A DNA stretch of 29,221 nucleotides from Stramenopiles sp. TOSAG23-6 (lineage: Eukaryota; Sar), in the NCBI GenBank assembly GCA_900128565.1, contig LT635974.1:1-29221 (forward strand), in the 5' to 3' direction. Below the pieces are notes generated by a model, which was not told the DNA's origin, made no database searches, and worked only from the letters and a program-made list of their open reading frames with translations. The translations under genes were made by a program, and so were the position numbers. Below are positions 1 through 8,062 of this stretch, piece after piece (the stretch's first letter is position 1; each line of letters begins with the position of its first letter).

Positions 1-3000
1 GGTATGAAAGAGAAATAAAAGAAGAAATTTTAGAACCGCAATCGAAACTGCAACATGTTTCAAGTGGATTTGCAAAACAGGTCAATCGTAGCTCCGCGAC
101 TCCATCGGACCTTCCACAACTTCAAATGCGATCTTCTACACGAAATGGAGGCATGGGAATTTGGGATATGCATGAAAATTCGATAAAGTCAATGTATAAA
201 GAATCCTTTAATTTGAGAATATCAAAAAATAGTATATCAATTTCTGAACATAGAATTCCTCTTTCTTATTCAAGAAATTCAACAATGATATATCATCATC
301 CTATGGATGCCCCATCCCATTCAAAAACAGCCAAAAGCAAAAATATTCCAAACAACAAAAAGCAAATTACAGAAATGCAGTAGAAAAGTTTGTCGATATA
401 GTTTCGCAAAGACAACAAAATCCACTGGCTACTTTTCTTCGAAGTAGCAACTCATATGAAACAAATGATATGTATCGTAGAAATAGACCGAAAACTGTTG
501 GTAAAAGTCTGCAGAATTATGGAATGCGAGATTGCGAATCTCAAGGAATTGGAAGTGCTCTATCACAAAGTTCTGAAATTCATGTATTAGATCTCAGTGG
601 AAACCATTTTACTAATAAAGGAGTTTCGGCAATTCTTTCGGCGGGTCTTGAAACAAATACTTCTTTGGTCGAATTAGACTTTTCAGGAAGTAGAATGGGT
701 TCAAAAGGTGCCGATGCCCTCTTCCAATACATTTGTCGACCAGAATGTCGCATGTATGTTTTATTTTTTTTTTCAATTTTGATTTTATTTTTCGTACGCA
801 ATTTTATCCCTAACGATTTTTTTTTGAAATATTTTTCCAAAATACATAGAAGTTCTCAATATATCAAAAAATAATCTAGGCGACAGTGCTATATCATCAA
901 TCTGTGAAGCTTTGGATCGCAACAAATATCAAAACACGTCTCTCATTACACTAGATATATCACACAACGGAGCAGGCAATAAAACTGCGACAGTTCTTGC
1001 AAGAGTTCTCGGTATGAGCACAAGTACAATTCAAGATCTGAATTTGAGTTGGAGTCATATAAGAGGAAGTGCATTTGTTTCACTTATTATGTCTATTATG
1101 AAAAATAATTCTTTGAAATCACTTGATGTGTCTTGGAACATTCTTGGAAACGGGGGTGCCCATGCAAAACTTCCCAGTAATAGTGCAAAAGTTTTAAGCC
1201 AACTGTTCCTTTTTAATAAATGTCTAACACATCTCAACCTTGCAAACTGTAGATTAAATAAGACTGATGTCGTTGAAATTGCAAAGGGTTTAAAAAAAAA
1301 TGAAACTATCTTTGGTTTACATTTTGAAGGAAACTCTGGCTATGTTGATGGCAATGGATTCTTGAAGCCATCAGAATCGCAAGGATATAAAGGTACTGCT
1401 ATAGAAGTTGCGCCTAGTCGTCTGAATGAAGTCGCTTACGCAAAGCAAAATTTTAATGGTGGAGCTCATTCGAATCATCCACAAATACAGAATCTCTCGG
1501 GACAAATTATGAGACAATATGGCAGCTGTTTTATACCTTCCAAAACGACAGAAAAATAACATTGATACTCACACGGATAAGGATTCGCTTCATCCAGAAG
1601 AGTTCAGCGAACCTCATGATAAAACAAACTCAAGTGCATCTGGAAGTTTCCAACCAATGCAGCTAAAAGAGAAATATTTTAACAATCTTCCAGTTTGTAG
1701 AGCATACAATTTTGGAATTTGTACGGCTCAAGCGTTTAACATGTGTAATAATGCACATGTTTGTTGGGTTTGTCAGAAACCACACTCTTGTAAGTCTCAG
1801 GCGCGATGTCGTATGAAAGTGTCATTACCTAAAAAGTCAAGATTAAGTTGTCCATGTTGGATATGTGATGAATGGTCAGCATATGAATTTCGATGGACTC
1901 CTGGTATTTCAGGTGACATTTTTGACGAAACAGATGTATGGGTACATCTTTCTATTGATGATTGGAAACCGGCAGTGCTTCATGCTGATTACGGTAAATT
2001 AAGCACTATTAGAATGATTCCAAAAGGTGTTCAGGTGGAGTATGTACGTTTCAATTTTTTTTTCAATTTCAAATTTGTTTTTTTTTCGTACCCAATTTTG
2101 TACCTAACGAGTTCTTTTTATACTACATTTTTGAAATATTTTTTCACAATACATTATTTTACTTCTAGTAAACGAGGGCCGTTTACTGCATCGGATCAAA
2201 ATTTAGGTGTATGTGGAACGCAAACATTCCCTTTGGCACTTTTAAATTATGTATACGTAATAGCTGATGATATTGTAAAAAGTGTGAAGAATGAATTCAA
2301 CGACGAAGAATCTTCTGATAGCGATGTAGAAAGTGAAGACTCCCAGAAAATAGCATTACTTTCAAAATATAAACCACGACAAGAACCTCCAAGTAAAAAA
2401 CTCCAACAACAGAGAATTAATGTTTGGTCTCCGAATTCTTCTGTCTGGATTTGGCGTCCAATATCATGTGATTCGCGGAGTTTTTATACAACTCACTTCG
2501 TATTGGACTTCTCTTGTGAAACGGAATGGAATAGAATGAAATGTCGCCCAGGGCTTTTTAGATTAGTGAAACGCATTAATGGAGAACGAGAGATGAATCT
2601 TCTTAGTCTTGCACTTCGAGAACATTTTGTTGTGCTTTGTAGAATATTTAATTTTTTATGTGCAATATCGAGTTCAGCACAGGATAGTAATCCATTTCAA
2701 TTATATTTTAATGTATTCTTTCGTGTCGTTTGTTGTACATGGAAACTCAATATGAAAAGGGAAGTGATATTGGATTTGTGGAAACTTACCACAGAGAATG
2801 AACATATTGAAAACAAACTACAAACAGAGAAATCTTTACCAGTTAAACAAAAGACAATGACCCGTTCGGAGTTTTTTGAACTAATTATTCGCATCATTGC
2901 ACAAAAGCTAATTCGAGCAAGGGTTGTAGATAGATTGTCAAAAGGAGTTGGTGTACTCCTCAAAGACTTTTTGATCCCAAATTTAAAGCTTCATCCTCTA

Positions 3001-5177
3001 GGTAACTATATCATGAAAGATCAAAAGGAATGGCGCCACAGAGAGTTATATAGAAAAGTTATTGACCAAACATTTCGCTTACACTTGATACAACTTCTTA
3101 ACATATTTAGATTTTGGGCGAAACGTGATATTGCATCAGATGAAAACTTACGAAAGATGACAATGGATGAGTTCTGTAGTTTTTGTCAATGCATTGGCTT
3201 TGTTGAAGATACAGTAAACAGAAAAGAGGAGTACATTCTTTCAAAAGAACAAATTAAACTGATATTTATAGATTCACGTATGATACTGATTGATACAGAA
3301 TGTGAGGGAACTGTGGGATTAGCATTTGTTGATTTTCTTGAGGCATTGTTGCGTCTTTGTGCACAGCCTGAATTAAAAACAGTCTTACATAATCCTGAAG
3401 TAGAAAATGAAATTGTGGTTAAAGTAAAAGCTTCAGAGGCAAACAAAAACGAAATGGAACATAAGAGGAAAGATACAGATAGAGAGTATGGTTTCAAAGA
3501 CAAAGCAAAGCATGGAAATCGTGATAGTTCAGTTGCTGTTGTTCCGAATCAAGAAGTTGCTAACAGCAATTCAAGTGTAGTTGACCCATTTGAGTCCCCA
3601 TCAAAGTCAAATGAGGTATCTGATTCCTCTTCTAGTACTATTTCAAGCACGGCATCTGAGTCTGAAGATATTGAACCGTCATTATCTCTAGAATTAAAAC
3701 TGCTTTTGTCAATTATATTTAAACGTATGCCGATTGCACTGAAACGACTAGTAGAACAGAAAAAGATGAAAGAAAAACACAGTATAAATCTACGCAAATA
3801 CTCAAAACTTAACTATGCATCAACTTCAGTTCAATTTAATACTCGTGTAAGTATATTTTCAAAGAAAGCTGGTTACGACGAATCATTTAAAAACATTGAA
3901 TTACCTGCTTGGCAAACGTGGATGTCACAAATAATGATTTACGACCCATCTTTACTTGATATTTTTCTAGAGAGACTAAAATTAAGTCCCTCGAAGAATT
4001 GTACAAAAGAGCGACTGCATCATCAGATGTCTGATGTGAATTGGTTATTTGATGTATCTAACGGTATGAGTAAAAATTTACAACGTGATTTGATCAATGA
4101 AGCGTGTGAAGTATTAGGTACAAATGGGGTTTTCAAAAGTAACATTTTACTGTCCTATCTTTCGTATTTTCGACCGAATCCTACAAAAAACAAATTTTGA
4201 TATTCGTGACAGTATTTTTTGGTAAGCGCATTCAAACTTGTTCAGCACATGCAGCATTTAATACAAATAAAGTATTTGAAGAAGCTTTCCAATCAGAGTT
4301 TGATTTAATAATTGGAAACTTTACTGAAATTTTAAAAGACGAAAAGGAAAAAGACGATTTAAAAAACACAATGTCTAAGTTATACAAGCAATTTGTGTTT
4401 TTTTTTAATGTCGTCTGCATTTTTTTGTAAACAATCCGGTTCAATTTCTCATGCAGGATTTAGTAATTTAATACACGACATTAAAATGGAAGACATTGCC
4501 GAGGATATTTGTGACTTTGATGGTATTTTTAAAGAAAATGTTGAATTAAATAGAAATCCTTCAACGCAGCAAAAATTAAATTTGGGTCTGAATCGATTTC
4601 AATTCTTAGCTGCTATGATCAAAGTTGGATTGAAAATATTTTATGATTCGAATTCAAGTCCTGGTGAAGCAATTGTCGTTTTTTATAACAAGCATATTTT
4701 ACCTTTTGTGAAAAAAAAAAAGAAGAGCCTTTTGACATTTAGATCTTATTTAGACCGAGAAACATTTCGCCGGCGATTTCTCTACGCCTCAGCAGCACCA
4801 GCTATATTTTTGCGTTCCAAATCCGAAATATTAAAGGAAATATTTTTGAAATGTAATAAAACCAAAGCAAACACAAAAAACACAAAAGTAATAAGAAATC
4901 AAATGATAAAATGTCATGGGAAGCTTGGGAAATATTTGTAAATTATGCAAATATTAATAATTTATCGCATATACCAATTCGAATAGCATTCAATCATTCA
5001 CATATGTTTCAAGTGAAAAAAATATTCCAAGAAAGTTTCTTAACATTTGAGGAATTTCTGGAAGCTATCTCAAGACTAGCTCATATGACTGGCCAAAAAC
5101 GTCGACCGCTTGTATTGAACATTAAGGATCTGTGGACAGATGATGTACTCAACAATATTCTTGACAAACTTTCATGA
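1..5177 (+). CDS. LRR / Cys-His zinc-binding / EF-hand-like protein, 5'-partial, multi-exon
   Basis: Open from the left edge (frame starting at base 3), so the true start is outside the window. Proposed exons are 3-231, 363-753, 848-1392, 1526-2043, 2155-4138, 4246-4372, 4464-4852 and 4924-5177. Together they give about 1478 residues in one frame. The 754-847 and 2044-2154 introns are introner-type and well supported. The other five are inferred only from frame changes plus available GT-AG pairs. From 470 to about 1390 there are ribonuclease-inhibitor-type leucine-rich repeats (PECRIEVLNISKNNLGD after splicing). Around 1696-1810 is a C-x7-C-x7-C-x3-H-x-C-x2-C-x3-H cluster, likely zinc-binding. 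The C-terminal half has several helical segments resembling degenerate EF-hands (for example FEEFLEAISRLA near 5050). Cytosolic or cytoskeletal scaffolding is a guess; no named family is recognised. Alternative: two genes, split near 1520-1560 where frames change. Confidence 0.6.
232..362 (+). other. Candidate GT-AG intron (131 bp)
   Basis: The coding frame changes between about 230 and 385. A GTATATC donor at 232 and an AAAAAG acceptor at 362 restore the frame. Other pairs, or an assembly indel in the A-run near 356, could do the same. Confidence 0.25.
754..847 (+). other. Introner-type intron A (94 bp) in the LRR gene
   Basis: Starts GTATGTTTTATT and carries the core as CGTACGCAATTTTATCC then CTAACGA. 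It ends CCAAAATACAT. Left exon ends ...CGCAT, right exon begins AGAAG, so AT is repeated at both junctions. Removing it gives ...CRPECRIEVLNISKNN, a perfect fit to the PxCxLxxLxLxxN pattern of ribonuclease-inhibitor LRRs. Using the nearby AG (ending at 849) breaks the frame. Confidence 0.88.
1393..1525 (+). other. Candidate GT-AG intron (133 bp)
   Basis: The LRR frame ends in a stop at 1557-1559 while the next long frame opens at 1513. A GTACTG donor at 1393 and an ATATGGCAG acceptor at 1525 join them in frame (...SQGYK-AVLYLPKRQKN...). Confidence 0.45.
2044..2154 (+). other. Introner-type intron B (111 bp) in the LRR gene
   Basis: Starts GTACGTTTCAATTT, core CGTACCCAATTTTGTACC then CTAACGA, ends TTTTTTCACAATACAT. 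Length is 37 codons with no in-frame stop, so the reading frame runs through it. The translated stretch is Phe-rich and low complexity, unlike its surroundings. Removal joins ...GVQVEY to YFTSSKRGPF. No GT-AG pair nearby keeps the frame. Confidence 0.85.
4139..4245 (+). other. Candidate GT-AG intron (107 bp)
   Basis: The frame ends at a stop at 4198-4200 and coding resumes in another frame. A GTAACA donor at 4139 and the TTGTTCAG acceptor at 4245 restore it (...NGVFK-THAAFNTNK...). An alternative acceptor, GTGACAG at 4212, also keeps frame. Confidence 0.45.
4373..4463 (+). other. Candidate GT-AG intron (91 bp), weak donor
   Basis: A frame change occurs around a T-rich stretch at 4397-4430. 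GTCTAAG at 4373 with GGATTTAG at 4463 keeps frame. The stronger-looking acceptor CTCATGCAG (ending 4456) has no donor in the right phase, so a homopolymer error in the T-run is also possible. Confidence 0.25.
4853..4923 (+). other. Candidate GT-AG intron (71 bp)
   Basis: GTAATA donor at 4853 and TGGGAAG acceptor at 4923 move the reading from the frame that stops at 4941 to the terminal frame ending at 5177 (...EIFLKSWEIFVNYAN...). The segment is A-rich and unlike the introner family. Confidence 0.4.
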
Positions 5178-5404
5178 AATCGTTGAGTTGTTGATTCAGT
5201 TTCATCAAACAATGTTTCCAAGGTAAATGATGGATTTCAATAAAAAACTAACATAAATTATGATAAATAATAATGATATTGATAGCTTCAAAGATATATT
5301 TAATTACAACTTTTATTCACAGTATGACTTTTTTACGACAACTAATTACTCTTATTTGTTCTTGTGTAGAAAAACACGAAACAACTTCTAGAGAAAAAAA
5401 AAAG

Positions 5405-6091
5405 TCAACAGCATGAAGAATCTTTTTTACCATCCGTCAGTTGTACACTGGAATTACCTTGTTTATTCGAAGAACTATTGCTATTGTTTGACTGAGAAAA
5501 CCCCGTATTTGGCTTATCAGGCACCTTGGGTGCTTTCTTTATTTGGTTATGCACAACTTCTTCTGCGAGTCGTTGGAAAGCAACTTTTACTCCTTGATCA
5601 GTCTTCGCACTCACCTCAAAATGTTGACAACCATATGACTTTGCAAGTTTCATCGCTTCCTTTAAAGTCACTTGTCGCTGACTTGATAAATCACTTTTGT
5701 TCCCAACTATTAAAATTTGTGGATCAGTTTCCACGTTATCTTTAATCTGCTGCATCCAGTGCGTAATATTAGTGAATGTTTCACGATTAGTTATGTCATA
5801 TACCATGAGAACACCTTGTGAACCACGGTAAAACTGTGTGGTCAGCGTTCGAAATCGCTCCTGTCCAGCAGTATCCCATATTCTCAATTTTACTCTCTTT
5901 CCATCTATTTGGAGGGTCTTATTACGGAAGTCTATTCCAATAGTCGAGATAAACACGTCATGGAAGTCATCTTCTACATACTGAGTCAGCAAACTTGATT
6001 TTCCGACCCCCGAGTCTCCCAACAAAAGAAGTTTCAGTAAAGTATCAAATGTATCCCGCCGACTACCTCTACGCTTCGAACCACTACTCAT
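5405..6091 (-). CDS. Rab-family small GTPase (Rab8/Rab1-like)
   Basis: Complete 228-residue intronless gene. Rab GTPases switch between GDP and GTP on membranes and recruit effectors for vesicle traffic. Motifs seen: P-loop GDSGVGKS (25-32), effector/switch I STIGIDF (49-55), WDTAGQE (72-78) with the catalytic Gln, NKSD (131-134), SAK (161-163), and a C-terminal CC pair (227-228) for double geranylgeranylation. The tail before it is Ser/Asn-rich. Switch I and the TLTTQFYRGSQGVLMVYDIT segment are closest to the Rab8/Rab10/Rab1/Rab35 group, but the exact subfamily cannot be set by eye. It converges on the LRR gene, with a 227-base gap. The start has no in-frame competitor nearby. A double telomere-like motif lies about 100 bases upstream of the ATG. 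Confidence 0.95.
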   Translation of the reverse strand: MSSGSKRRGSRRDTFDTLLKLLLLGDSGVGKSSLLTQYVEDDFHDVFISTIGIDFRNKTLQIDGKRVKLRIWDTAGQERFRTLTTQFYRGSQGVLMVYDITNRETFTNITHWMQQIKDNVETDPQILIVGNKSDLSSQRQVTLKEAMKLAKSYGCQHFEVSAKTDQGVKVAFQRLAEEVVHNQIKKAPKVPDKPNTGFSQSNNSNSSSNKQGNSSVQLTDGKKDSSCC

Positions 6092-6193
6092 TGGTGAATT
6101 AAATTATGAAAATAGACAATGCAACGGAGATAAAAAATCACCTCAGTTGCTTGCTCTCCAGGGAGGAAAGGAAAAGTCGGTACGTTAAATATC

Positions 6194-6209
6194 AAAACCC
6201 TAACCCTAA
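6194..6209 (-). promoter_or_regulatory. Telobox-like motif upstream of the Rab gene
   Basis: AAAACCCTAACCCTAA, two tandem CCCTAA units, sits about 103 bases 5' of the Rab start. Similar motifs lie upstream of the C2/protease pair and, imperfectly, of the ClpB gene. A promoter role, as for plant teloboxes, is inference. Confidence 0.35.
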
Positions 6210-6266
6210 TTGGATATTTATTGTAATTCAAAAATAAATTTGAGATTTGAGATTAGTACTGTATGG

Positions 6267-7709
6267 TCAGAGTAACATCGGATGCAGGAATGACTGGATT
6301 ATTTTGTTAGTCTCTTCTTCCTTTTCTTCAGCAATTATCCTACGTTTTTCTTTCATTTGTTTTGCTTGAATATGAAATGATATTTTGCATTGCTCTCTAT
6401 ATTTTTCCATCGCTTCAGTCGCTCTACGATTTGACTCACGATGTTCTTCTTTTTNTTTTTTAACTATTTCTTCTAGACTAAGTAAATTATTATTATATTT
6501 TGTATTATTTTGTATTCTGTCATTGTCATTTGTTACATCTTGGGAATTTAATTCATTAAAATTTTGTATTGCCATCCTATTCAGTCTTTTTCGATCTAAT
6601 TTGTTCTTAATAATTTGAAATGCCTCAAAAACACATCTCCCGCGTTTACCATGAAAATATAAAATAATTTTTCTTAATTGCAAAGCATTTGATTGTTCCA
6701 TACTATCAATAGAATTTGTACTATTATCTACATTGAAAATATGAGCCACATCAACTAAATAACCACCATCAATTAATTCACGCAATTTCAAATTTAAACG
6801 TTGTTGCCTTTGTTGAATTGCTCGATTTCGTTTTAGTGCTTGAGCGTCAGCAATAGTTCGCGAAATGGCATTCATCTTTTTACGTAGTTTTTGAGAATTT
6901 TGCTTTGTTTCTCTCCGAGTTTTTACTTTTTGCATCGCTTTCGCTACCGAGGCTTGTCCTGGTGTTAGTCCAGATCTTGGGTTACGAGGATATGTAGGCC
7001 ATAACCAACGTTGATCCCTCACCACTTTAGGTGAGAAATGCTGAAAAGCTACGACATTTCTATAAATAGTTCTTGATTTTTCGGCGGCTCGCAACGCTTT
7101 TACCCGGCGCCAAGCATCAGTAAGTTTTTCTTCATAATTACGAGTTGATGTGGTTGGGAAAATATTCCGTATCTTTTGAAAGGAACCCTGTACTCCTACA
7201 CGAATTTTTGTATTTTTTGGAAATTGGCCCAACTGTTGCCAAGCTTTAACTTCTTCTGCCTCTACAGGACCATTGATAGCGTTAGTGCTTGAATTTCTGT
7301 AAAATATAATATTTGCATCATTATATTTACTCCGCGAAATTTTTGAAATAACCACATGGGACTTAATCCGTGGTAGTGTTGACGAGAGTGTATGATTGTG
7401 TGTATTCAGAGTATTAGGAACTGGAAATAAAAAAGATGACTTCTTTTCTAACCTTCGTTCTAATCGTTCTTTCATTGATATCTCATGTGGCCCAAAGTGT
7501 GAAGGACCATAGGAATAGACTGTCTGCGATGGCGACACGCTGCCTTTTTTGTTTCCGCATATAGAGTGTAGTTTTTGTAATAGGCGCTTGTCTTTAAAAT
7601 ACTTTTTTCGTCCGTGAGGAGTCAGCACTTTAGTTTTTTCACTGTGTCTTGCAGTCATCATTCTTGAGTCAGTAGTACGGTCTTGGAAGGACACTCTTAC
7701 TGCATTCAT
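6267..7709 (-). CDS. Unknown basic protein with C-terminal coiled coil
   Basis: Single-exon frame of 480 residues beginning with ATG at 7709. I do not recognise the family. It is rich in Lys/Arg/Gln/Asn. The N-terminal third is low in hydrophobics and probably disordered. There are two helical basic blocks (about 260-310, with repeated QxxLxxK/R patterns). A Glu/Lys/Arg-rich coiled coil runs from about 415 to 470. One undetermined base (6454) makes residue 419 unknown. No signal peptide or membrane segment is visible. It lies head-to-tail upstream of the Rab gene with a gap of about 175 bases. A cytoskeletal or centrosomal-type structural role would fit the composition but is speculation. Confidence 0.7.
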   Translation of the reverse strand: MNAVRVSFQDRTTDSRMMTARHSEKTKVLTPHGRKKYFKDKRLLQKLHSICGNKKGSVSPSQTVYSYGPSHFGPHEISMKERLERRLEKKSSFLFPVPNTLNTHNHTLSSTLPRIKSHVVISKISRSKYNDANIIFYRNSSTNAINGPVEAEEVKAWQQLGQFPKNTKIRVGVQGSFQKIRNIFPTTSTRNYEEKLTDAWRRVKALRAAEKSRTIYRNVVAFQHFSPKVVRDQRWLWPTYPRNPRSGLTPGQASVAKAMQKVKTRRETKQNSQKLRKKMNAISRTIADAQALKRNRAIQQRQQRLNLKLRELIDGGYLVDVAHIFNVDNSTNSIDSMEQSNALQLRKIILYFHGKRGRCVFEAFQIIKNKLDRKRLNRMAIQNFNELNSQDVTNDNDRIQNNTKYNNNLLSLEEIVKKXKEEHRESNRRATEAMEKYREQCKISFHIQAKQMKEKRRIIAEEKEEETNKIIQSFLHPMLL

Positions 7710-8062
7710 TATTCAGCTACTTTCGTGCCTATCAAGGCGAAAATATGCATAGAATCATCTAACAAAGCGGTCTAGCTTTGTTTCATTCTTGAAGTCTTTG
7801 ATTTGACTACACAACGATTGTGCAAGTACACTTGTGGACTACTAAGACTACTAGCTACTAGTAGTAGTACATACTGGTACCATAGCTACCATATAGGAGG
7901 AGACAGTCGATTTTTGACAGTTTCTCAAAAACCGTCAAAAACCGCCGGTCGCGTCTCCGACGCAATCAAATTGAGAAAATGTTCTACTCACAAATAATGA
8001 AGAAATAACTACATCTTTTTATAAATATAATACTTCGCTGGCGAAAAATTTGTTCAACTTTT
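7710..8062. other. Intergenic region between the ClpB 3' end and the 480-aa gene
   Basis: 353 bases. It contains a CTA/TAG-rich patch near 7838-7870 and a short direct repeat of AAAAACCG near 7925-7945. No RNA gene, introner core or coding frame of note is seen. It should hold the promoter of the gene starting at 7709. Confidence 0.5.

Noticed and set aside
1519-1575. AAA-TAA context at the end of the LRR frame, as in Euplotes-type +1 frameshifting
   Set aside because: A +1 shift there would join the frames, but a GT-AG intron (1393-1525) also does so, and nothing else in the window shows ciliate-type code or frameshift use.
6194-6209. A chromosome end or large interstitial telomere array
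   Set aside because: Only two repeat units, embedded between genes.
7838-7880. CTAGTAGTAGTA-type patch as a functional repeat
   Set aside because: Short, imperfect and AT-rich; no second copy in the window.
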